A model generated the notes under the pieces. The model made no database searches. It saw only the letters and a program-made list of their open reading frames with translations, and was not told where the DNA came from. A stretch of DNA of 64,000 nucleotides from Chengkuizengella sediminis (GTDB lineage Bacteria > Bacillota > Bacilli > Paenibacillales > KCTC-33759): the NCBI RefSeq assembly GCF_010078385.1, contig NZ_SIJC01000008.1, positions 62,001 to 126,000 on the forward strand. The letters run 5' to 3'. Shown in pieces: positions 43,301 through 51,792 of the stretch; the first letter of the stretch is position 1; each line of letters begins with the position of its first letter. A program made the translations under genes and the position numbers.

Positions 43301-43822
43301 TTGGCAGGTTTTAAGAAAGGTCCAGATGTAATATGTGATTTTAGAGATGTAGGCGTAACACTAACAAATCTAGACCAAGTTATTCTTGAAGTTAAAGTAT
43401 GTGTGAGGGATCCAAAGAAAGATGTGAAACTTGATTGGTCAGTATGTGAATTTTTAACAGGAACAGATAGTAACATTTTGGGAATTCCCCCAATAAACCC
43501 TACTGCTACTGTTAGATATAATCTTTGCAGAGATGGAGACCCTATCGCATCACAAATAACTTCAGCACTTGAAATACGTTATTTTGATATTTTAGGAGGA
43601 ATAGGTCAGAGTATGACTTTTAATCAAAATTCTCAACCGAACTTTACATTTTGTGATACTCCACCTAAGCTAGGTGTTGTTTGTTATCAGCTTAAAGCTA
43701 GAATTGAACCTACCCCTGACCCAAGCCAACAAACGTCTAGGAGCACTGTAGCAGATCGATCATTGGCTGCGGTTTGTATTGATAGGAAACCAGAAGTAAA
43801 ATCGACAGAAAAAAAGAAGTGA
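43301..43822 (+). CDS. Cys-containing protein of unknown function, possibly spore-associated
   Basis: The 173-residue soluble protein has no signal peptide. It has cysteines at spaced positions (VICDF, KVCVRD, SVCEF, NLCRDG, FTFCDT, GVVCYQ, AVCIDR) and a Lys/Glu-rich tail. The TTG start follows AAAGGAGGTAG. Position next to CgeB-like and glycosyltransferase genes makes a spore-coat or glycosylated surface protein conceivable, but no family is recognised. Confidence 0.65.
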   Translation: MAGFKKGPDVICDFRDVGVTLTNLDQVILEVKVCVRDPKKDVKLDWSVCEFLTGTDSNILGIPPINPTATVRYNLCRDGDPIASQITSALEIRYFDILGGIGQSMTFNQNSQPNFTFCDTPPKLGVVCYQLKARIEPTPDPSQQTSRSTVADRSLAAVCIDRKPEVKSTEKKK

Positions 43823-43841
43823 ATTGAACATTGGGTTAGAT

Positions 43842-43876
43842 GCAGATTAACTCCGGAAGGGGTTAATCTGCTTCAT
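43842..43876. terminator. Bidirectional terminator between convergent genes
   Basis: GCAGATTAAC (43842-43851) pairs perfectly with GTTAATCTGC (43862-43871), between genes ending at 43822 (+) and 43892 (-). Confidence 0.7.
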
Positions 43877-43891
43877 AAATAAATATATTCA

Positions 43892-44572
43892 TTAAATGTA
43901 TTTCAGAGTATCTCCATAGAGATGTAAAAATTTTTTACGTAGTTGATGAAATTCCCGAAAATCCTGATTGTTAGTTCCTCTTTTTCCAATAAAGTGGAGC
44001 ACCCAAGGCATAGGTTGACGTGGAATGACTACATTTAATCCTTGTTTAATAAATCTTATACATTGAGATGTATCGTAAAAGTGAAATCCTTTGATTCGCT
44101 CATCCCATTCAATATCATATTGAGTCACGACGACTAAACCGTCAACTGCATGTACATCAACATATTGTGATTCAAATTCTTGAAAACAAAGATAGTTATA
44201 ACTTTGTCTATACTCAATTACTTTTCCATAACATTCTTTACCTTCCCACCAAACACCTGAGGGTGGTAATTGCTTTACACCAGCTACTCCAAGCATACCA
44301 TTTTGTTCATCCTCTGAAAAAACCTTTAAGAAATTAGGGATGAAAGTTTTATTTAAAATGAAACAATCTTGATGGATATACACTTTATATTTCGCTTTAC
44401 TGTTTTTCATAGCTTTGTTATATTCAACAGTTATATTTTCGCAATTATATAATGGAATATGTTCAATCCGGAATCCTGCCGGAACATACAGATGATTAAT
44501 ATGATTTTTACACTCATTATAATGGTTTTCGTTATTGACACAACAAATAAATGCTATAGTTTGCTCATTCAT
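43892..44572 (-). CDS. StrF-like glycosyltransferase
   Basis: The 226-residue protein fits the GT-A-like family related to streptomycin StrF: IAFICCVNNENHYNECKNHI, YKVYIHQDCFI (metal-binding acidic site equivalent), GVAGVKQLPPSGVWWEG, VDGLVVVTQ and a DTSQCIRFIKQG stretch. These proteins transfer a sugar in surface glycan or natural-product clusters. It is a single leftward gene between the Cys protein and the CgeB-like gene. Donor and acceptor unknown. Confidence 0.78.
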   Translation of the reverse strand: MNEQTIAFICCVNNENHYNECKNHINHLYVPAGFRIEHIPLYNCENITVEYNKAMKNSKAKYKVYIHQDCFILNKTFIPNFLKVFSEDEQNGMLGVAGVKQLPPSGVWWEGKECYGKVIEYRQSYNYLCFQEFESQYVDVHAVDGLVVVTQYDIEWDERIKGFHFYDTSQCIRFIKQGLNVVIPRQPMPWVLHFIGKRGTNNQDFREFHQLRKKFLHLYGDTLKYI

Positions 44573-44824
44573 ATTTTCACCCTTATCATAATTTTCATCC
44601 TAATTACCATTTATTGCTAATCAAGTTTGAAACTAACTTCTTTTACTTTAATCGTTATAAACAATAATTAATATATATTTCATAATTATAAAAAAAGAAT
44701 AATTGATCAATCCTTTTTATAAAAATTAAATTCTTTTGTGCTAAAAGATTATTAAACAATGTGTACTTGGTCAAAAAACTAACACTTTGAACAATTTATC
44801 AAGATTAAAGGAGTTAGAATTATA

Positions 44825-45889
44825 ATGAAATTTACAAACAGAAAAAGAAAATACTTTAAGCGTGATTCATATCATCCTATAAACGAGAAAATTAATAAAA
44901 AGAATATCATTATTTTATTTGTAAAATCTGGAAAAAGCACCCCTTATGATACATTAGAGGCATCAGTCATTAAGTCATTTAAAAAAGAAATACAACATTT
45001 CCATACCGTTTCACCAAATCAACATATTCATAAAGTAGCTAGTGAAATCAACCCTCACCTTATTATATTTTTTGACGGTTGGAACGTACCAACAACTAAA
45101 GTGATTTTATTAAAAACATTAGGTTTTAAGACAGCTATATGGTTTTTAGATGATCCATATTACACAGATTTCACAAAAACGTTGGCACCAAATTATGATT
45201 ATGTGTTTACAGTTGAAAAAGAGTGTATAGATTTTTATAAGTCATTAGGTTGCGAAAATGTATATTTTCTTCCTCTAGCTGTAGATCATGATATATTTAA
45301 TCAAAAAAAAGATTTGGAATCTAAATACAACACGAATATTCTGTTTGTGGGGCACGCACATCCTGATAGACTACAATTTCTTAAGTCAATTGATGATGAA
45401 TTATTTAAGAGAAATATTCGGATTATAGGACCGAATTGGAATCAACTTAAAAATTCTTCACTTCGTGACTGCATATTAATAAACGATAGAATATCTTATG
45501 AGGAAACAGCTAGATACTATAATGGGACAAAAATAGTTATAAATATGCATCGCTCTATTGAGAATCCAGAAATAAATAGTAATACAATTAAAATTCCAGC
45601 ACTATCTCTGAATCCAAGAACATTTGAAATATCTGCTTGTGGAGCTTTCCAACTAACTGATTATCGTGAAGAGTTAAAAAATATTTATATACCAGGTAAG
45701 GATATTGCTACTTATACTTCACCTAGTGATTTGATAAAAAAAATTGATTATTATTTATCTCATCCGGTTAAAAGACAAAGAATGGCAAGAAAAGCTATGC
45801 AAATAACATTAAAAAGTGAAACTTTTTTAAATAGAATTAATCAATTGTTACAGAATGTATTCACAAGTATTAATGAAAAAAATAAATAG
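44825..45889 (+). CDS. CgeB-like glycosyltransferase (spore maturation family)
   Basis: The 354-residue protein has the DUF3880 N-terminal part (IIFFDGWNVPTTKVILLKTLGFKTAIWFLDDPY, TVEKECIDFYKSLGCENVYFLPLAVDHDIF) and a C-terminal Glyco_trans_1_2 domain (LNPRTFEISACGAFQLTDYREEL). CgeB of B. subtilis shapes the outermost spore layer under late mother-cell control. That makes a sporulation role likely for this locus, though the family also occurs in polysaccharide clusters. AAAGGAG precedes the ATG. Confidence 0.87.
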   Translation: MKFTNRKRKYFKRDSYHPINEKINKKNIIILFVKSGKSTPYDTLEASVIKSFKKEIQHFHTVSPNQHIHKVASEINPHLIIFFDGWNVPTTKVILLKTLGFKTAIWFLDDPYYTDFTKTLAPNYDYVFTVEKECIDFYKSLGCENVYFLPLAVDHDIFNQKKDLESKYNTNILFVGHAHPDRLQFLKSIDDELFKRNIRIIGPNWNQLKNSSLRDCILINDRISYEETARYYNGTKIVINMHRSIENPEINSNTIKIPALSLNPRTFEISACGAFQLTDYREELKNIYIPGKDIATYTSPSDLIKKIDYYLSHPVKRQRMARKAMQITLKSETFLNRINQLLQNVFTSINEKNK

Positions 45890-45899
45890 AGTATTAGAT

Positions 45900-45938
45900 T
45901 GTATATATTGGATCTTTTCACAAAATACAATATATACA
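45900..45938 (+). repeat. Intercistronic inverted repeat
   Basis: TGTATATATTG (45900-45910) and CAATATATACA (45928-45938) form a perfect 11-bp stem without a T-run, between the CgeB-like and methyltransferase genes. It may be a weak terminator or an mRNA-stabilising hairpin. Confidence 0.5.
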
Positions 45939-45967
45939 TATAAATTATATTGGAGGAAATGAATAAG

Positions 45968-46618
45968 ATGAAATGGAACTATTATTCACCTACATTTTTA
46001 ATAGAAAAATATGTATCCTCTAGTATATCGACATATAATGATCATAAGAAATTTTCTTATGATTTAGTAAGAAATATAAAACCAAAATTAGTAGTTGAAC
46101 TAGGTACTCAATGGGGAGTGTCCCATTTTAGTTTTTGTCAGGCTGTAAAAGATGATAAAATTCCTGCGAAGTGTGTTGCTGTCGACCATTGGAAAGGAGA
46201 CCCTCATACAGGTAAATATAAAGAAAATATATATCAAAAAGTTAAGAAAATTTCTGATATTGAATTCCCTAAAATATCTACTCTAATGAGGACAACATTT
46301 AATGAGGCAGTAAACAGTTTTGAAGATAATACAATTGATATTTTACTTATAGACGGTTATCACACTTTTGAGAGTGTTAAACATGATTATGTAACTTGGT
46401 TTCCAAAGTTATCAATAAATAGTATTGTTTTATTCCATGATATTGCTGTAAAAAAAGATGACTTTGGTGTTTATAAATTATGGGAGATGTTGAAGAAACA
46501 TTATCCTTTCATTGAATTTGATCACTCATTTGGTTTGGGTGTTTTATTTCCCAAAGGATGCGATGATCAGTTTATTATCAATCAGCAAGATGAATTTAAG
46601 AAAGTGTATGAAAAATAA
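45968..46618 (+). CDS. Class I SAM-dependent methyltransferase (Methyltransf_24 type)
   Basis: The 216-residue protein has the SAM-binding motif LVVELGTQWGVSHFSFCQAV (about 37-56), VAVDHWKGDPHTGKY and the acidic loop NTIDILLIDGYHTFESVKHDY, as in class I methyltransferases linked to surface-sugar clusters. ATG 45968 sits eleven bases after GGAGG; earlier in-frame TTG 45950 and ATG 45959 overlap or crowd that site. It probably methylates a sugar or peptide in this glycan locus. Confidence 0.82.
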   Translation: MKWNYYSPTFLIEKYVSSSISTYNDHKKFSYDLVRNIKPKLVVELGTQWGVSHFSFCQAVKDDKIPAKCVAVDHWKGDPHTGKYKENIYQKVKKISDIEFPKISTLMRTTFNEAVNSFEDNTIDILLIDGYHTFESVKHDYVTWFPKLSINSIVLFHDIAVKKDDFGVYKLWEMLKKHYPFIEFDHSFGLGVLFPKGCDDQFIINQQDEFKKVYEK

Positions 46619-46675
46619 AGTTTAAAATGAGAGAGAACTTGAAGAATTGGAAAAACTCTCTTTGACAGTGACTTC

Positions 46676-47533
46676 CTAACGAATTTTTAATTCCGATAAA
46701 AATTCCATTAATGCATCCTTCCAATGTCTCATTTTATCAAAACCATTTAATATTAAAGCACGATCACTTAAAACAGAGTAAGAGGGTCGAGGGGTATCAT
46801 TTTCAAAGGAATCAGATAATATTTTTTTTAAATTCACTATTATCTTTTTCTTCTTAAATATTAAATCTGCAAACTCATACCATGAACAACTGCCAGCATT
46901 TGAAATATGATAAATACCGTATTTGTCTGTATGTATTAATTGACCAATTCGTTCAGATAAATCTACCGTATAGGTTGGGCATCCTATTTGATCAGATATG
47001 ACGGAGAGCGAGTCCTTTTCTGTTGCTAATGTAAGCATGGTTTTAACAAAATTATGACCATGTTTTCCATATAACCATGAGGTTCTGACAATATAAAACT
47101 TGGAGTGTAATTCACGTACAAACTGTTCACCTGCTAGTTTTGATTTTCCATATTGATTTAATGGATTAGTCTGGTCAAATTCTGTATACGGAGAGGATGC
47201 ACTTCCATCAAATACATAGTCAGTACTTACATAAACAAGTTTTGCTCTTATTTGTTCAGACGCAGTTGCAACATTTCTTGTTCCATAGCTGTTTATTAAA
47301 AAGGCTTGATTTGGTTCTTTTTCTGCAAAATTAACGTTTGTATAAGCCGCACAATGAATGACAATATCAGGATGTATTTCTTTCATTTTAATTAATACTC
47401 GATCTATGTCAGTGATATCTAGTTCCTTTCTGCCAAAAGCAAACACTTTTTCTCCATTTTTTTTAAGTCTTTGCACCATATCTCTTCCCAATTGTCCGTC
47501 TGCTCCTGTTACTAGTACTTTAAGATGTTTCAA
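46676..47533 (-). CDS. rmlD: dTDP-4-dehydrorhamnose reductase
   Basis: The 285-residue extended short-chain reductase has the intact loop VTGADGQLGRDM, VIHCAAYTNVNFAEKEP, STDYVFDG and YGKSKLAGEQFVREL. It reduces dTDP-4-keto-L-rhamnose to dTDP-L-rhamnose with NAD(P)H. It is the last gene of the leftward rmlACBD operon, 40 bp after rmlB. Comparison with the paralogue at 40762 shows which residues the latter has lost. Confidence 0.95.
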   Translation of the reverse strand: MKHLKVLVTGADGQLGRDMVQRLKKNGEKVFAFGRKELDITDIDRVLIKMKEIHPDIVIHCAAYTNVNFAEKEPNQAFLINSYGTRNVATASEQIRAKLVYVSTDYVFDGSASSPYTEFDQTNPLNQYGKSKLAGEQFVRELHSKFYIVRTSWLYGKHGHNFVKTMLTLATEKDSLSVISDQIGCPTYTVDLSERIGQLIHTDKYGIYHISNAGSCSWYEFADLIFKKKKIIVNLKKILSDSFENDTPRPSYSVLSDRALILNGFDKMRHWKDALMEFLSELKIR

Positions 47534-47573
47534 GTGATTTCCCCCTATCTACTAAATTCACTTAAAGTTTTTT

Positions 47574-48527
47574 TCACCACCAATTTCTATTTTTGACGTA
47601 CCACTTAATTGTATCTGTGATTCCTTTTTCGAAGGGAATGTTTGGCTTCCAATTTAGTTGTTTTGAAATTTTCATCGCATCAATGGCATAACGACGATCG
47701 TGCCCCAACCTATCTTGTACAAATGTAATTAATTTTTTCGATTTACCAAGTTTCTCAATAATCGATTCAGCAATTTCAAGGTTGTTTCGCTCGTTATGAC
47801 TACCAATATTATAGATTTCTCCAGTTTTTCCTTTGTGAATGACAAGATCAATTGCAGCACAGTGATCGGTTACATGAATCCAATCTCTTACATTTGTTCC
47901 ATCTCCGTATATAGGGAGCTCCTTTTCTTCTAATGCGTTTAAAATTAGTAGTGGAATTAGTTTTTCTGGAAATTGATAGGGACCGTAATTGTTAGAACAA
48001 CGCGTTATATTTACATTTATGTCATAAGTTTCGTGGTAGGCAAGCACTAGATGATCTGAACTTGCTTTGGTTGCTGAATATGGATTCTTGGGGGATAGAG
48101 GAGTAGTTTCTCTGAAGTAACCACTAGCACCTAAATCACCGTATACTTCATCTGTAGAAATTTGAATGAATTTTTGTATATTGTTTTCTAATGCTACTTC
48201 TAAAAGAGTTTGAGTTCCCAATACATTCGTTTTCACAAAAATAGATGAATCATGAATGCTTCTGTCTACATGGGTTTCAGCTGCAAAGTTTACTATGGTA
48301 TCAATTTTATTGTTTTTCACAATATGGGTAATCAAGTCTTTATTTTCGATGTTCCCTTGTATAAAAGTATAATAGGGATGATGTTCAAATGTTGCTACAT
48401 TAGATAGATTACTAGCATAGGTTAATCTATCTACATTCACTACATGGTAATCGTCATATTTATTGAGTATATAATGTATAAAATGGCTGCCAATGAACCC
48501 CGCACCACCAGTAATTAATAAATTCAT
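47574..48527 (-). CDS. rmlB: dTDP-glucose 4,6-dehydratase
   Basis: The 317-residue enzyme has Rossmann loop LITGGAGFIGSHFIHYIL, FAAETHVDRSI, ISTDEVYGDLG and the catalytic YSATKASSDHLV. It forms dTDP-4-keto-6-deoxy-D-glucose, the shared precursor of rhamnose and of the dideoxyhexose branch at 38304-41601. ATG 48527 overlaps the rmlC stop by one base (TAATG) behind GGGAG. The frame extends upstream into rmlC but without a better start. Confidence 0.96.
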   Translation of the reverse strand: MNLLITGGAGFIGSHFIHYILNKYDDYHVVNVDRLTYASNLSNVATFEHHPYYTFIQGNIENKDLITHIVKNNKIDTIVNFAAETHVDRSIHDSSIFVKTNVLGTQTLLEVALENNIQKFIQISTDEVYGDLGASGYFRETTPLSPKNPYSATKASSDHLVLAYHETYDINVNITRCSNNYGPYQFPEKLIPLLILNALEEKELPIYGDGTNVRDWIHVTDHCAAIDLVIHKGKTGEIYNIGSHNERNNLEIAESIIEKLGKSKKLITFVQDRLGHDRRYAIDAMKISKQLNWKPNIPFEKGITDTIKWYVKNRNWW

Positions 48528-49087
48528 TATGATTTCTCCCAACAAAAATTATTTTCAGTTTCTTTTAAGAAGGGGTGTTTTTCATCTTTCTTAGATAAAA
48601 TTGGATTAGTAACAGGCCACTCAATTTCAATGTCGGGGTCATTCCAAGCAATACCTCTGTCATTTTGTGGGGAATATCCTTCATCCACCTTGTATAATAA
48701 ATTTGTGTTGGTAGTTAATGTACAAAAACCATGTGCAAATCCTTTAGGAATGAACAATTGTCGCTTATTATGTTCACTTAATATGACACCAATCCATTGG
48801 GAAAATGTAGGCGAACCTCTTCTAATATCAACAACAACGTCCAGTACAACCCCTGTAGCTACACGTACTAGTTTTGTCTGTGAGCTAGGATTTAGTTGAT
48901 AATGCAACCCACGAATAACTCCTACTTCTCTTGAAAAGGAATGATTATCTTGGACGAAATTAGATGATAAACCAGCTTTAAGAAAAATATCTTTTTGATA
49001 ACTTTCCATAAAAAAACCACGATGATCTTCAAATAATTGTGGTTCAATTATGAATACTCCCGGTAGTTTTGTTTTTATGAAATTCAC
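48527..49087 (-). CDS. rmlC: dTDP-4-dehydrorhamnose 3,5-epimerase
   Basis: The 186-residue cupin epimerase has FIKTKLPGVFIIEPQLFEDHRGFFMESY, GVIRGLHYQ (catalytic His) and PKGFAHGFCTL. GTG 49087 is selected because GGGAGGAATTAT precedes it and the conserved N terminus begins there. The frame is open to 49156, overlapping the rmlA stop, but those 23 residues are not part of the family. A decayed copy of its 3' end is at 41811. Confidence 0.94.
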   Translation of the reverse strand: MNFIKTKLPGVFIIEPQLFEDHRGFFMESYQKDIFLKAGLSSNFVQDNHSFSREVGVIRGLHYQLNPSSQTKLVRVATGVVLDVVVDIRRGSPTFSQWIGVILSEHNKRQLFIPKGFAHGFCTLTTNTNLLYKVDEGYSPQNDRGIAWNDPDIEIEWPVTNPILSKKDEKHPFLKETENNFCWEKS

Positions 49088-49152
49088 ATAATTCCTCCCA
49101 GTAGCAGGCTCATTTTTTATATCAAAACAAAAGGTCCCCGATAGGTGATTTT

Positions 49153-50019
49153 TCAATTGTTAACAATGTCAATCAGATATTCACTATAACTGTTGGTTTT
49201 CATAGACTTTGCTAACTTAAGTAATTGCTCTGTAGTTATATAACCTTTTCGATATGCAATTTCTTCAATACATGCTATCTTTAAATTTTGTCTACTTTCA
49301 ATGGTTCTTACAAAATTCGATGCTTCTTGCAAGGCATCATGGGTCCCAGTATCGATCCATGTAAATCCTCTCCCTAACAGTTCAACGTGTAATTCATTCG
49401 AATCTAAATAAACCTTGTTTACATCTGTGATTTCAAGTTCCCCTCTTGAAGAAGGGGAAATATGTTCTACAATATCTATTACTTTATTGTCATAGAAATA
49501 TAATCCTGTAACTGCGTATTTTGATTTTGGTAGATATGGCTTTTCTTCAATTGAAATAACTTGTTTATGGTTGTCTAACTCTATAACTCCAAACCGTTTA
49601 GGATCTTTTACAGGATAACCTAATATCGTTGCTCCCGAATTTTGAGTTGTTAATCGTTCAAGTAAATTTATGAATTGATGACCAAAAAAAACATTATCCC
49701 CAAGTATTAAGGACACATGATCTTCACCGATAAAATTTTTACCGATCTTAAATGCTTCAGCTATTCCTTTTGGTTCGGTTTGTACTTCATAGGATAAGTC
49801 TAATCCTAAATCTTTTCCATCTTTCAGTAGTTGTTTAAACCTGGGTGTATCATGAGGAGTAGAGATGATCAATATTTCTCTAATGTCTGCTAACATCAAT
49901 ACAGATAATGGATAATAAATCATAGGTTTATCATAAATAGGAAGTAATTGTTTTGAGAGAACTTTTGTTAACGGATATAGTCTAGTACCACTCCCACCAG
50001 CTAAAATAATCCCCTTCAT
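49153..50019 (-). CDS. rmlA: Glucose-1-phosphate thymidylyltransferase
   Basis: The 288-residue nucleotidyltransferase has [52 protein letters not shown] and [13 protein letters not shown]. It makes dTDP-glucose, the first step of both dTDP-sugar branches. AGGAGG precedes the ATG. Length fits the short RmlA type with feedback control by dTDP-rhamnose. Confidence 0.96.
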   Translation of the reverse strand: MKGIILAGGSGTRLYPLTKVLSKQLLPIYDKPMIYYPLSVLMLADIREILIISTPHDTPRFKQLLKDGKDLGLDLSYEVQTEPKGIAEAFKIGKNFIGEDHVSLILGDNVFFGHQFINLLERLTTQNSGATILGYPVKDPKRFGVIELDNHKQVISIEEKPYLPKSKYAVTGLYFYDNKVIDIVEHISPSSRGELEITDVNKVYLDSNELHVELLGRGFTWIDTGTHDALQEASNFVRTIESRQNLKIACIEEIAYRKGYITTEQLLKLAKSMKTNSYSEYLIDIVNN

Positions 50020-50163
50020 TTGAAATCCTCCTATGCTGATCTATCTTTAATCTTACAACTTAACCAATGGTTCACTTTATAGAAATTATAATTCAAAGAT
50101 TATTTTCAATGATTTTTCTATATTGAATAATTTATGTTTTAAAAAAGGAATGTGTTCCTTTAT

Positions 50164-51573
50164 TCAATCTTCAAGATCCACTATTTTCCTAACCTTAATC
50201 ATATATTGATAAGTGATGATATCATTATATAATTCACTGGTATTTAAACCGTACTTTTGCCCCAATTCTACTAATTCACCTATAAACTCTTTGCCGTTAT
50301 CTGAAACTTCTTTTTTAATGGGTAGGATAATGGGTAGGATATTCTCAATTATCATTTCTAGAGGGAATAGGGTAGGTATGGTTAACTTTGTAAAAAATCT
50401 TAAATGTTCCTTATTAAGGGTACCAAAATTTTTATATGAAAAACTTCCATGTAACAGTTCTGTCAGCACTTCAAGATTATTTACATTAGGAATTAAAATT
50501 ATCAAGTAGCCATCTTTATGTAGCAAACCAGATAATTGTTTCACTACAGTCCAAGGGTCTTTCAGTTTTTGTAAAATATCGTTACAAATTATACAATCAA
50601 ATAATCCTAGTTTATTTTTTGATATCTCCATTGTTTCAATGTCACCATGAAAGGCTTGATTCAAATGCTTTTGTGCAAAAGAAAATACATGTTCTTTCTT
50701 TTCTATGCCTACTACTTTACACTCGATTTGATTAGTTAGTTCCATCGCCAAAGCACCCATTCCACAATTAATGTCTAAAACACGTGAAATAGGTCTAGGA
50801 ATTATTGATATCAGGTCTAATGGAGGATGTAAATATCGATGAACATCAAATCCCCACTTTTTATCAAAAATCGCTTTATTTTTTATCATTAAATTAGGAT
50901 AATTAATTTTTGATGACTTAAACGTAATCCTACCAAAATGATGAATAAAGGAATCTTGCACTATCCTTATTTCATAACCTTTGTTCAAAGCTCGTAAGCA
51001 TAAATCATCATCCTCGAAATTACCTATACCAAATGATTCATCAAATAGTCCGATTTCATTTAATACTTCTTTTTTACAGGCAAGAGCAAACCCTACAAGT
51101 CTTAATACTCTTTTACTACTTTGACTATGTTTAGAACAATACTGTTTAGAGAAATCAGTAAGGCCTTCTAATGTTTCTTGATTATAGTCTACTTGAATTT
51201 TCTGTAAGCCATTTACATTATCATTATTTGTTACAGGGCCTGTGATAGCCATTTTCTTACTTGAAAATAAGGTGCTGATTAAGGGTTCCAGCCAACCTTC
51301 TGTAACAACAACATCGTTATTTAAAAATACAATAACATCTCCACTAGCTATCTTAACTGCTTGATTGTTCCCTTTAGCAAACCCGACATTTTCTTTATTT
51401 AAAATGACAAGAAGATCAGATTGTTTATTTAAATAGTCTACAGTACCATCTTGTGAGGAATTATCTACGACGATGAGTTCATAATCTGAATAAGTATATT
51501 TCCTTATACTTTCAATGCACTTTTTTGTGTATGTTAGTTGGTTGTGACTTAAAACAATAATACTTGTATTCAT
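50164..51573 (-). CDS. GT2 glycosyltransferase fused to a SAM methyltransferase domain
   Basis: The 469-residue two-domain protein. Residues 1-230 form a GT-A glycosyltransferase (TSIIVLSHNQLTYTKKCIESI, VVDNSSQDGT, FLNNDVVVTEGWLEPL with the DXD-like site, FGIGNFEDDDLCLRA). Residues about 260-400 form a class I methyltransferase (RVLDINCGMGALAMELTN, LFDCIICNDILQKLKDPW, LLHKDGYLIILIPNV). Fusion suggests transfer and methylation of the same sugar or chain end. It may head the rml operon 144 bp downstream. Acceptor unknown. Confidence 0.85.
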   Translation of the reverse strand: MNTSIIVLSHNQLTYTKKCIESIRKYTYSDYELIVVDNSSQDGTVDYLNKQSDLLVILNKENVGFAKGNNQAVKIASGDVIVFLNNDVVVTEGWLEPLISTLFSSKKMAITGPVTNNDNVNGLQKIQVDYNQETLEGLTDFSKQYCSKHSQSSKRVLRLVGFALACKKEVLNEIGLFDESFGIGNFEDDDLCLRALNKGYEIRIVQDSFIHHFGRITFKSSKINYPNLMIKNKAIFDKKWGFDVHRYLHPPLDLISIIPRPISRVLDINCGMGALAMELTNQIECKVVGIEKKEHVFSFAQKHLNQAFHGDIETMEISKNKLGLFDCIICNDILQKLKDPWTVVKQLSGLLHKDGYLIILIPNVNNLEVLTELLHGSFSYKNFGTLNKEHLRFFTKLTIPTLFPLEMIIENILPIILPIKKEVSDNGKEFIGELVELGQKYGLNTSELYNDIITYQYMIKVRKIVDLED

Positions 51574-51792
51574 GTTTTAAAAATAGCTCCTTCAAATGTA
51601 GATATCGTTTAAAATTAGAAAAGTTACTTTATATTTTATGATTTATCTAAGATTGTGTTCCTAATTAAGTTACATGGAACCTCTGGAAGAGTGGAACATA
51701 ACTGAATCATTTTTCATTTATTAATAAGATATCTAAAGAATGGAATTGTATTTAGTTAATGAACATGAATGAATCCGAATAGAGGTGTTAAG

